Source of the DNA: Chiua virens
Lineage: Eukaryota > Basidiomycota > Agaricomycetes > Boletales > Boletaceae
DNA length: 64,000 nt
Direction: 5' to 3'
Assembly (NCBI GenBank): GCA_019787685.1
Contig: JAHNUO010000003.1
Location: 2,046,001 to 2,110,000, forward strand
The position numbers and the translations under genes were made by a program. The first letter of the stretch is position 1; every line of letters begins with the position of its first letter. This document shows, piece after piece, positions 1 to 10,268 of the stretch. The notes below the pieces were generated by a model that was not told the DNA's origin, ran no database searches, and saw only the letters and a list, made by a program, of their open reading frames with translations.

Positions 1-2068
1 TCAGCCAGAAAATCGACGAGGAGCTCAGAGTGGGCACCTTCCTCACCTTCCTCTCTTCCACTCGACCTCATGCACTCTACAGCGAGATTGGGCACGAATT
101 AAAGACGCAGAGAGAAAACAAGTCAAGGGTATGTTCATCGATGCACCCACACGAGGACATACACAGCTCACTTGAGCGCCACTTTTTCAGTTATGCTCCT
201 TGGCCAAGCCGAGTCTGGCAAGTCCACTCTGCAAAAGCAATTTCAACTCTACTATGCCCACCAGGCCCTCGAACATGCACGCCCGTTGTGGCGTCCCGTG
301 GTCTACTTCAACATCATCAAGGCTGTCAGAATGATACTTGACGAGCTCGATCATGAACTCGCAAACATTGCGTCCGACGACTCGACAGAGGGACAGGCTG
401 TCGCACACGCTCTCGCGCCTCTCGGGGACGTCAGTGCCGACGTATCACAATTGAGGTCAAAACTAGTCGCCCTAATTTCCATAGAGGATTCCCTTGCGTC
501 TGAGTTGAGTGGCGGAGTCTCTGTGACCGGTGGTCGCACGGGTGTGTACGTCCGAGCAGGTTGGCAGGCTCTTGTCACTCCACTATCTCCAAACCGTAGC
601 AGGGCAGTCCCAGCAACTGGCGGACCATCTCCCGGTGTCGCTCATGTCACGAACCTCGCCGCAAGAACACTCAATTCCACGCAAGATGAAGTTGACGAAC
701 TCTGGAAACATCCTGCTGTCCGGATACTAGTAGACAACCGCAGAATACGACTCGACGAATCCGCATCATTGTGGGTTTCAACTCCTCTATCTTGGTTGTT
801 ACTCAATTCTGGCTCAGTTTTTTGGATAGTGTGAAACGAGTCGCACAGCCGGACTATTTACCATCGACAGGTGATGCCTCTTCCTTGGCAGGACCTTACA
901 CGTGCTCATTGAATTCCCACAGCTGATTTGCTCAATGTACGCCTACAAACACTGGGCGTTGCTGAACACTTCCTTCGATGTCGAGCTATGTGGTTCTCGA
1001 TATAACTGGCTTATGTACGACGTTGGTGGAGCAGTGAGTGTTGTTCCGTCGTCTGTCGAGGGATTTCCCGCTGTTTCTGATGCATTGGATTCTACATCAG
1101 CGTGGACAGGCAAGTCAAACAGGGGTCATTTTGTTGACAACATCTTACCTTTTCATTTGGACATTAGAGGCATGCTTGGGTGCCCTACTTCGACGATGGT
1201 ATGTTGTTCCATTCCTTTCTGTGCTATTATTCTCCAGAGAGTGGCATCAACATAGCATTACTGTTCCCATGATCCACCTCTAACATCGTTTAACTCCCTA
1301 CAGCGACGGCGATTATATTTTTAGCACCTATTAGCGCATTTGATCAGGTATGATGATCCCTGCCAACTCAAATACACTGCCTTTTTTTGCTAAGTTCAAA
1401 CATAGTATCTCGAAGAAGATGCCAGAACAAACAGAGTAGACGATTCACTCCAACTTTTCACAGCTATATGCTCCAACAAACTTCTAAAGAATTCACACCT
1501 AGTTCTTCTGCTCAACAAGGTAGTCGCTTAACAAGTCTTATTCGTGTCTCCACTCATCCTTAGTTCATACAGACTGACCTTTTGAAGAAAAAACTCGAGG
1601 CTGGTATTAAGGTCCGGAAGTAGTGCGTGGCGTTCCGACACTTTATTCGCTCGGTGGAGTTTACTCGAACACCTTTTGTTACACAGCATCACATCTTATG
1701 GAGATCGTCCAAACACGTTTGCCGATGTCTCGGAGTATTTCCGCGCCCACTTCATCCAGGTACACAGGCGCAATGACATCGGTCGTAGAGCGTTATACGC
1801 AGTGCGTAGTTGATACGCACTGGTTGGCTTGATGTACTGATTGGGTTTTCCCTCTAGCATTTCACTTCTATGCTCGTGCGTAAGAATTACCTGTCTCGTG
1901 TCGGGTCTGACTGATGGATTGCAGGATATTCGCGCTACCCAAGCTATCATTGTCAATGGTGGGTCGTTTTCTTCATCTTTGATTTCGACCCCGAGTGTTA
2001 ACCGTAGATGAAATGTAGTTGGGGAAGCCATCATCCGTTCGCATATTGCGAGGACTGGTCTTGCCTAA
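1..2068 (+). CDS. Divergent heterotrimeric G-protein alpha subunit (5' end outside window)
   Basis: This is a membrane-signalling GTPase of the G-alpha family, divergent from the canonical subunits. The window opens inside the first exon (frame from base 3, K-I-D-E-E-L-R). Exons I can place are about 1-29, 83-128, 191-770, 818-870, 923-1033, 1101-1109, 1168-1198, 1304-1347, 1406-1519, 1573-1622, 1687-1801, 1858-1875, 1925-1958 and 2019-2068 (stop TAA). The P-loop GQAESGKST lies at the start of exon 3. Switch II reads DVGGA-RGQ-RHAW where canonical subunits have DVGGQ. G4 is NKTD (split by an intron) and the C-terminus is SHIARTGLA. The helical domain carries an insertion rich in Ser/Gly/Pro. 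The usual catalytic Arg segment is replaced by LNVRLQTLGV. Near 970 the frame must shift by one base between ...GVAEH and SFDVEL. It is therefore either slightly broken or misread. Family membership is clear; activity is not. Confidence 0.85.
1101..1109 (+). other. 9-base microexon of the G-alpha gene encoding Arg-Gly-Gln
   Basis: The nine bases at 1101-1109 are preceded by an acceptor (tctacatcag) and followed by gcaagt, a GC donor. Splicing them in phase 0 between the exon ending DVGGA (1033) and the exon starting RHAW (1168) restores the switch II stretch DVGGARGQRHAWVPY, which matches the family pattern without a gap. Skipping the microexon would delete three switch II residues but keep the frame. 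The support is positional and motif-based only; no transcript data are available here. Confidence 0.6.
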
Positions 2069-2388
2069 ACTGATCCTTAATCTCCACGCGGTCGGTATAT
2101 ATCTATCAGATTGTTGGATGTTAGCTGTACTGTCGGTGAACTTTACTGATTTCCAATTACTTAGTATTACTGCTACTAGTTACCCTTTCTTTCGATACCT
2201 GCTTCATGACTCGCATGGATTCCTTTTGTCTAGTAGCCGTACACGTTGTAGGAATACTTACTACCAGCTGATAGTGTGCGCACACACTACACGATGCGTG
2301 AGAAATCAGTTCCTAAAATTTCGGGCCTCATGTCAAGGTCAGTCACTTTTATCGTATCCCAGCTCATCAACCCCTACGGTTTACAACG

Positions 2389-4825
2389 ATGTCAACGAGC
2401 GGGCTGAAAGCAATAGCGCCAGTGCCGACGGCGGCAGATTTCTTGGACATTGTCTTGTCCAAGACCCAGCGAAAAACCCCCACTGTATGCCCCTGCATTA
2501 GACCTTGAGATCAAGTCGTTGACAATGTCCTAGGTAATTCATAAAAACTTCAAGATCAGCCGTATACGCAACTTTTATATGCGTAAGGTGAAATTTACGC
2601 AAGACTCTTTCGACGAAAAGCTCGGTGCCATTCTCTCCGAGTTTCCGATCCTCGACGTAGGTACACCCTCTGGCCCAGCTACGTTGACGAACTTTCTTGT
2701 GTAGGACCTACATCCTTTCCTGGCCTCCCTTATGAATGTACTTTATGACAAAAATCACTACAAGCTTGCACTCGGACAACTTCGAACCGCCCGGCATTTG
2801 ATCGATCAAATAGCCAAGGACTATGTCCGCTTGCTCAAATTTGGTGATAGCTTGTATCGTTGCAAGCAACTAAAAACAGCCGCACTGGGTCGGTGGGTTG
2901 CCCGAGGATATTCACTCTCGTGCCTTTGGTTTACATGCGTCGTTTTCCAGGATGGCGACCGTCATGCGGAGACAAAAAGATCCTCTAGCTTACCTTGAGC
3001 AAGTCCGACAACATATCTCCCGTCTTCCTGCGATCGATCCCAACACACGGACGCTTCTCATCTGTGGCTATCCAAACGTCGGCAAATCATCTTTCATAAA
3101 CAAGGTCACTCGGGCGGACGTTGACGTCCAGCCATACGCCTTTACCACGAAATCGCTGTTTGTTGGCCATCTAGACTATAAATATCTGCGATGGCAAGTC
3201 ATCGATACCCCTGGTATTTTGGATCATCCTCTCGAAGAGATGAATACGATTGAGATGCAAAGTATTACGGCGTTGGCACACCTCAAGAGTTGTGTTTTAT
3301 ATTTTATGGACCTCAGTGAGCAATGTGGTTACACAGTGGAAGCACAAGTGAGTTTCTTCGTTCTCCAGAATATGTTCATTTAGTCCGATAATTGTAGTGT
3401 AAACTCTTCCACTCCATCAAACCACTTTTTACAGGTAAACCGGTGATGCTTGTCATTAACAAAATCGATGTTATGCGCATCGAAGACCTTACGCCTGAAA
3501 ACCGGACGCTCGTGCAGGAGATCGTCGATTTGGAAGACGTGCAATGTGTTCAAGTGTCGTGTTACTCCGAAGAGGGTGTCATGGAACTAAAAAACAAGGC
3601 TTGCGATGCTCTTCTTGCCCACCGCGTTGACTCCAAGCTCAAAGGAAACAAAATCAACTCTGTCATCAACCGAATCCACGTTGCGCAACCTATCCCTCGG
3701 GACGACGTCGTTCGCTCACCATTCATCCCCGACGCTGTGAAAGAGCGCAAGAAATACGACAAGAACGATCCTGATAGGAGGAAACTTCTTCACGACGTTG
3801 AACAGGAGGAGGAACGGGATGGCATTTTCAGTGTCAACTTGAAGAGTATGTCTTCAATTGTTGTATGGCTGTTCATGTTGTTGAGGACTGCTGGGTCCAT
3901 TTAGCCAACTATCTCCTGGCAAACGACGAATGGAAGCTTGACGTTGTGCCCGAGATCATGGACGGCAAAAACGTTGCTGACTTTATTGATCCTGATATTG
4001 CTGAGAAATTGGAAGCACTCGAACGCGAAGAAGAAAAACTCCAAGCTGAAGGCTTTTATGATAGCGAGGAAGATATGGTATACATCCTAACCTTCCCGTC
4101 GTCGCGTTTCCTAAACTTGACCACGCTATAGTTCGATTCCGAGGACGAGCGCGAAGCAGCCGAAGCACGAAACGCACTTACTCACAAGATCCATTCTCAA
4201 AGCATCAAAAAGTCCAAGAAGAATCAAGCTCGCCTCCCACGAACGGCTGGTCTTCGGACACTGAGTGAGCTGTCCACGGAATTGAAGAAAGCTGGCTACG
4301 ATCCGAGCAGCATAGAGGCACGTGCCGGGATGTTGGCCAAGGTACAAGCTGCAAAGCGAAAGAGAGAAGACGCTGACATGGACGTGGATATGGACGACGG
4401 GGAAGAGGCGGAAGAGGGTGACGGGGGTGATTGGATGGATGTTGATGGCGAGGAGCCATCTAGTAGCAAACGTATCAAGGGCAACTCGGGAGCTGTGATA
4501 GCAAAGAATTCAAGAGCACCACGGACGAATCGGCAATTGGCGGGATTGCGGGATGACCAAGTGAGCAGTTCCGCCTTGTCTTTCCTTGGTGATGTTCCTA
4601 ATTTATGTATTTACCAGCAAGCGTCCAAAGCCATCAAGCTGCGTAACCTGGGTCAGCGCGAGCGTAATATGCACGCTAAAGCTGGCGAGAGTGATCGTGC
4701 AATCAGGGTTAAAAAGGTTTTTCCTTCCCTCCGTCTATATACTTCAAACAAGACTGACGTGGATATTCCAGCCAAAGCACTTGTTCGCTGGCAAGCGGAA
4801 GGCTGGCAAGACGAGTAGACGTTGA
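2389..4825 (+). CDS. NOG1: Nucleolar GTP-binding protein 1 (60S ribosome biogenesis GTPase)
   Basis: NOG1 is an essential nucleolar GTPase that joins pre-60S ribosomal particles and helps remodel them before export. The nine-exon model is 2389-2484, 2534-2656, 2705-2892, 2951-3347, 3398-3845, 3905-4077, 4132-4560, 4618-4716 and 4772-4825. It adds up to 2007 bases, exactly 669 codons, giving 668 residues, close to the usual length. The G domain shows GYPNVGKSS (G1), DTPG (G3) and NKID (G4). The N-terminal NOG1 helical region includes the run [22 protein letters not shown]. The C-terminal part is acidic, with an aspartate/methionine-rich tract near 4370-4440. The protein ends in the family-typical basic tail [17 protein letters not shown], which fixes the last exon and rules out the in-frame stop at 4818. 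It starts 320 bases after the G-alpha stop on the same strand. No defects seen. Confidence 0.96.
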
Positions 4826-6564
4826 TTTCTTTGTCTCATCTATGTTATCGGTTGGCATCCTGTTGTTTTCACCAAATTTCAGGTGATATATCTCATCACA
4901 TTTAACGCAACGAGTTCGACTGCCACAAGCTGTTGGGCGCTGAGAATTCGCTTAGAATCGTACTGTCTCTGGGCGGGGATCACCTGACCTGTCTGGGGTT
5001 CTTGTGCGCATGACTGACTCAGATTGATGGACGCCCTTCAATCGATCGAGATATAGAAACGTGGAGTGAATGTTGAATCCCCTTGGCGGTAGCTTGGAGG
5101 ACAGCTGAGTAGTCACTGCTGTGAAACTAGAGAATTTTTTCTTACCATTGTGAGCACTATTTCCGTGACTAAAAACGTGTCTTCATTTCACGCAGTTCTT
5201 CTGAAGGACATGAACAATGCCTCCAGCCCTCCACAGTTTTTGCTACCCATAAACCGAAGCGATATGCTGGCAGGCTTGGAAACTCGCCTACCCCTCGTTC
5301 AACGCCTCCACGGGATGGTCGGGACTTCGGGAGGCTGCAACACACTAGACCGGATGGAACTTAAAAATGAAGTATCCTCGCAGGCAACCTGTTCGGTCCG
5401 CCGCACATTTGGAAGCCGGAGAACGGGCAGGAAAATCGTGCGGTGATACCTATTCACCGTTTTGAAATTACTTGCAATTTACTACGTGCGTGTCTATGCG
5501 GCACTGAGTACTGCAGGCTCAGTGCTCAGCGCTCAGCGTTCATTCTCCGGCCACGTGACCTTCATTTGACGAGGTGCTTTGATGAAGGAATGATGTAGTT
5601 GCGTTTCATTACACGATACCACATTGCCACGGGTGCTTGGCAGGGAGGCTGTCAACGTCACTTCTTCCCGCTGGCAGTTCAGACGTGTGCGTTCCCTGAC
5701 TATTATTGACATCGGCCTTCAAGTGGCACGCCATTTTGACAATGAGTCTGACGCAGTCGCCAAGGCGCTATAACAAATTGGTGTTTCGAACAGCCATGCA
5801 CTCGAGCTCTCCCCAAACGGCGACCTTCAAGGGCACTGTCCAGGAACTTCATCCTGGAGACATGGATGCATATGTAGTTGATATTTATGACTTGTCATCG
5901 CCCAGGGCGCAAGCACACGGGGAAGCGTCCCTGACGACCCGTCCGATTCAGATCGTGTCGATCACACATAAATCTGCAAATATCTCTATTTCTTCGGATG
6001 CTCGTGGGATTCAAGGAGAGGTTGACCCGCCAAAGCGCCCGCGATCTTGATATCTCCGACTCGTCATTTGTGGAGAATTTATATAAGCAGGGTAGAAATC
6101 TTCGTGAGCGTATGTCACGAATCAATATCAATCATCAAGATGAATTGGTGTGAAACAGGGACGAACACTTTGTCGGGTGATAATACTAGAGGGTCTTGAG
6201 CACAGGTCCCACATCTAAGGTACCCTAAGTAGGTTCGTGGGTGGTGAAATAGAGGTTGGAGCCCTAGTAACACATAAAGGTACGGTGCTGGCAAATTATC
6301 CGATACCTCACGATCTAACGCGAACGAGACAGTCTCGCTGGCTATTGAATTCGGACCCCCGTGTGTATGATGGAGAAAGGATAGATGACATTTTCCTATC
6401 ACTGGGCATCAAATTCATCGGAATGCCCAAGAAGGTATAGCGTTCCACCAGCGGTTCCGGACAGGTCACCAAACATCGGCGGAAGACGAACGATGCGTAT
6501 TCATATTCTGGTTGACAGATCTAGGTAAGATTATACACGAGGTAAGCAACACATGCGATTCAAT
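4826..6564. other. Intergenic stretch, no supported gene
   Basis: Open frames exist here, for example 5150-5446 and 5706-6050 on the plus strand, but none has a recognisable domain or a convincing set of splice sites. I see no RNA gene or transposon signature. It separates NOG1 from the broken GTPase copy on the minus strand. Confidence 0.5.
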
Positions 6565-7493
6565 CTACTGGGAACAAATATTAGAAAAACAATCAGCATC
6601 CTCCAGATCCCCCGCTATCACAAAATTAGGTCCAGTGTTCTCCATACGCTTCGCCCAAATTCTACCGGCCAATTCCACCGCTTCCTCACTGGGAGAAAGT
6701 GCATTTGTGCTGGAGATGGTGCGCCAATTCTTCCACCGTCAGCGACTTTGACCACACGGGGAGGTGTCGCTTGAGGTCCCTGATCTTTGCTACCCATTTC
6801 AGCAATTTCGCCGCCAAATGAATGAACCAACCGGTGCGCTCGGGTTTCCACGAGGCCCCGGACAGGTGGCCCAAAAGCACCCTGCGGATTGCAATCTGCG
6901 AATCCATGTATTGGGCAGCGTAGACATCGTCCAGACCGCGCGTCGCTGTGACACACACATGCGACTCGCACGAGAGTTTGGATTTCTCGAACATCGTGGC
7001 GTTCCTGTCCCACCAGGATTCCATCGGCTGTTGGTTCTCCATCCCAGTGATGACAAACGCAACAGGGACTTGGTTCTGGCACAGAATGTCGCGGAACAGA
7101 TGGTAGTTATTTTGGGCCACGGCGGTGATTCTGCTGCGGATGCAGAAAATGAGGAGGCAGATGCCACCGCTGCGTTGGAGTTGGGTGATCAGGACGTAGG
7201 CTTTCTCGATAGGCGGTGAGGTAGTCGTTTTTACTCAGGCTTGGTTCGTTTAATCCAACTGTGTCGAACAGACGGACGCGATGGGATTGTCCCCTGGTGT
7301 CGGTGAGAGCGACGTCATATGAGGTGGCTTCCATCGTGCAACCGCTGGCGCTGGATGAGACGTCGGCGAGCTGCTCCCCAGCGATGAGGTTGACGACAGA
7401 GCTTTTCCCTACGCCAGTCTCGCCGAAAATGAGTACATTGGGAACGCAAGCTCGTTGCACTTGATGGGGAGAAACGAGCGTTTCCTGGGGCAT
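6565..7493 (-). pseudogene. P-loop GTPase family copy A (single-module subfamily), two frameshifts
   Basis: Reads from ATG at 7493 as MPQETLVSPHQ..., then PNVLIFGETGVGKSS (P-loop), a Cys-Thr-Met stretch and DTVGLNEP (G3). At about 7217 one extra base breaks the frame. In the next frame it continues IEKAYVLITQLQRSGG and NNYHLFRDILCQNQVP, then TGMENQQPMESWW in the G4 position. A second shift near 6685 follows KCTFSQ, after which SEEAVELAGRIWAK continues to a stop at 6565-6567. Copy E (49921-50894) aligns throughout and shows where the frame should run. No intron with GT-AG ends explains either shift. The family looks like the uncharacterised G-domain proteins common in agaricomycete genomes, loosely like AIG1/IRG-type GTPases. 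Either a decaying gene or partly a sequence error. Confidence 0.7.
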
Positions 7494-8468
7494 CTATAAA
7501 TCTCATTGAGTTGTTAAGTCAGCATGAACGATCACGATGCTCACTTTTATCTGTCTGAGTGAAGTGTCGAGTACACCGACGCGAGATTATGGCTAACCAC
7601 ACGAACGACAGGATCCCCAGCATTTATAGAGAAAAAAATATAAAGCGAACGTTCAAAGCTTCCGGTATACCGGCAGAGATCAGATCACGGCAGTGGTGAG
7701 CCCATCCTGTGGTGGGTACACTCAGCAATCTGCCTAGGCTGAACTTTATCATGATGGAACGTTATATTACCGAGGACACTGCGTGGTCCGTTATCATATC
7801 ACGACAAGGTTGGTAAGTTCTAACGTTGCTGAACGGGCGCTTAGCTGAATTGATGCCATCAGTTCTTTGAGATAACGGTTCTATCACAGTGCCACACTTA
7901 TAACTGCACGTTACATTGGAGTTCCGCTGGGCCGAGTTCTTCGGAGAAAGAGATAACTTGGAATTTAACGTCACTCGCTTTTTTTTCGCACAGCATTTCC
8001 TTCCGGCAACTTGCGGCCCGTATCTGCACTTAGCGAGTTCTCCACATGGGAGACTACTCACTAGCGATGCGATCCATGCTGTGTTTGGTCGTGCCCCTAT
8101 GCTCCGAACCCGGTATGAACCACACGTTGTTCCCTGCTCGAGGGCAGGACGCAAACCTCGCTCACTGCAAGTCTGTGGCCCAAGGCGTGCAAATAGTGCG
8201 GTTCTAGGTAGGTACCGAAAAAGCCGACCGAACTAAAAGCGACCAGCGTCGAAAGCAACCTCACCATCCTAGCACCGAGCAAACCCCCGCAACCTGATAA
8301 TTTTGAATGCTGGTATTCAGAAAGGTATGTGTTCCCCTTCGAAGGTTCATTGGCGTACTCCAACACGTATTTTCCAGCTGACCGCCTCGGACTCCACAAC
8401 TACTACGGGAAGGCACAGGAAGGCGCGTCTGTCGTGCTTAATGGAATATGAATTTTTTTGACTGAGAC
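7494..8468. other. Divergent intergenic region between GTPase copies A and B
   Basis: The two GTPase copies point away from each other across about 975 bases, so both promoters should lie here. Open frames in this stretch, such as 7762-8154 on the minus strand and 7916-8236 on the plus strand, overlap each other and match nothing I recognise. Confidence 0.45.
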
Positions 8469-10076
8469 ATGCAGCAGATTAGCAATGTCGTGATTTTTGG
8501 AGAGACTGGCGTGGGCAAGAGTTCCCTCATCAACCTGATCGCCGGCAAGAATATTTGCGAAACCTCGAGCAGTGCCGTTGGATGCACACTGGATTACAAG
8601 CGCTATCAGATTACCCTGAACGATCAACGTTTCGCTATATGGGACACCGCAGGGTTGGACGAAGGCTCTCAAGGAACTGTCCCTGCCGAAAAAGCGGAGG
8701 CGTACCTCAGACAACTTATCCGTGACCTAGCAAAGACAAGCGGCATCGACTTACTCATTTATTGCGTACGCGGAACACGCGTCCGATCCGCACTACTCTC
8801 AAATTATCACCTCTTTTACTCGGCGATTTGTAGGAGAAAGGTCCCCATCGCAATCGCCGTTACAGGACTCGAAAATCAAGAGGGCAGTATGGACTCATGG
8901 TGGCTGCAGAATGAAAAACAGTTCTCGGCACTGAAGATGCACTTTGATAACTATGCTTGCGTTACGACACTTCAACCGTTCTCCGTGGAGAATGCCGCCC
9001 TGCGGGACAGACTCTGGACATCAAGAACAGCACTTATCAAGATGATTACAAACGCATGTCGTACTGACCGGCGGTGGATGCCAACCGAACGTTCCTGGCT
9101 CGAAACCGCGTTTTCGGACATCCACTCCATGTTATCCGCAAGGGACGGACCCAACCCTCATGTAGCCAGTGTCATCATGTGCGATGTTTCGCGACCCGCA
9201 CCCATTCCTCAGGTCCCCCCAAAACGTTCCTTCACTTTTCAAAACCCTGTGACACTCTCCCGTTCGCTCACTCGGCCAATGGGTTTTCGCAGACCGGTGT
9301 CGGTGGTGACTGACGCGTTACAATGCATGCTTCCGTTTGAGGATGCGATGAAATGCACACCGGAACGCCTATTTCGCGTCTATCAGGTTCCTCGGAAAGA
9401 GCCACCATTCAAAGGCAGGGGAGAGGAGAGGAAGAAAGACTCGGTGGTAAAACGTGGAGCAGACTTGCTCGTCTTTTGCGTGCCAAAAGAGGATGGAGAC
9501 CTTGGCGATGTTAAATTGCAATGGGAACATTTCAACCTCACCTACGGCGGTGACCTCTCCCCACAGATGGTCATTATCATTGGAGCCACCGACCAACGGT
9601 CAGCGGAGGAATGGTGGACTACTGCGGTGGGAGGGAAAGGAGCCCTCTCTGCCAAAGGCGACGCTTCCATTACCTATTGGCCTGTCGACTTCAAGACGGA
9701 CGCCGAAGCCGAGACGGCGAAATCACGCCTGCGAGAACTTGTGAATACTTGCTGCATCGATTGCAGTAAAGTAGATTTCACAGGAACCAAGCGCATCTTT
9801 AGGCGCGGCACCTCGTCCGGTTTGGACAAGAGTTTAATACCTCTACTTTCGCAGATAAGACCACCGAGCCAGGTAGAAGTGCAAGACGCTGAACAAGATC
9901 TTCTGACGAACTGGGGCGTGTGGGAACATGTCTCAGATGGGAGAACTGCAATACGCAGACCGAATACGATATCTCACACCTTAACCTATAGGTCGGACGA
10001 TTGGCCAACACCCAAGAAGCCTTTCCTTCCATTCATGACCTTTAAGGCACTTTCTATCAGGAGCACTTACTCGTAG
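8469..10076 (+). CDS. P-loop GTPase family copy B, intact two-module form (535 residues)
   Basis: Single uninterrupted exon from ATG (MQQISNVVIF) to TAG. Module 1 holds the P-loop GETGVGKSS (residues 11-19), DTAGLDEG (59-66), GIDLLIYCVRG (92-102) and TGLENQEGSMDSWW (132-145). The TGLEN run sits where NKxD (G4) is expected, so guanine specificity cannot be taken from the motif. Module 2 (about 329-383) repeats the downstream half only: RGADLLVFCV, QWEHFNLTYGGDLSPQMVII, then ATDQRSAEEWW, with no P-loop. It looks like a degenerate internal duplicate that no longer binds nucleotide. No signal peptide or membrane segment is seen, so a cytosolic protein is likely. It is the only intact copy of six in the window and is the best reference for copies C and D. 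The biological role is unknown; a defence or self-recognition role is only an analogy to immune GTPases. Confidence 0.85.
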   Translation: MQQISNVVIFGETGVGKSSLINLIAGKNICETSSSAVGCTLDYKRYQITLNDQRFAIWDTAGLDEGSQGTVPAEKAEAYLRQLIRDLAKTSGIDLLIYCVRGTRVRSALLSNYHLFYSAICRRKVPIAIAVTGLENQEGSMDSWWLQNEKQFSALKMHFDNYACVTTLQPFSVENAALRDRLWTSRTALIKMITNACRTDRRWMPTERSWLETAFSDIHSMLSARDGPNPHVASVIMCDVSRPAPIPQVPPKRSFTFQNPVTLSRSLTRPMGFRRPVSVVTDALQCMLPFEDAMKCTPERLFRVYQVPRKEPPFKGRGEERKKDSVVKRGADLLVFCVPKEDGDLGDVKLQWEHFNLTYGGDLSPQMVIIIGATDQRSAEEWWTTAVGGKGALSAKGDASITYWPVDFKTDAEAETAKSRLRELVNTCCIDCSKVDFTGTKRIFRRGTSSGLDKSLIPLLSQIRPPSQVEVQDAEQDLLTNWGVWEHVSDGRTAIRRPNTISHTLTYRSDDWPTPKKPFLPFMTFKALSIRSTYS

Positions 10077-10268
10077 CCATGACACGTCTGACACTGTGTG
10101 CATTATTTAGCCTTTTCGATCCTGTTTCAGTATGCTAGCGTATGGATGTGATGTACTTTTGGTATTTATTACAAGTACAATTTACAATAGATTGATTGAA
10201 TAATTATGTCGAGTGTTGATAGTCCTGGTAACATGCTGCCATGATATACGTACTCTTAATTGGTATAG

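Noticed and set aside
4772..4818. Stop at 4818 as the NOG1 end
   Set aside because: Splicing at 4716/4772 yields the conserved basic C-terminus and a stop at 4825.
5150..6440. Plus-strand open frames possibly forming a gene after NOG1
   Set aside because: No splice-consistent model and no recognisable domain; composition does not stand out.
9074..9744. Secondary frames inside copy B suggesting overlapping genes
   Set aside because: They are shadows of the continuous 535-codon frame.
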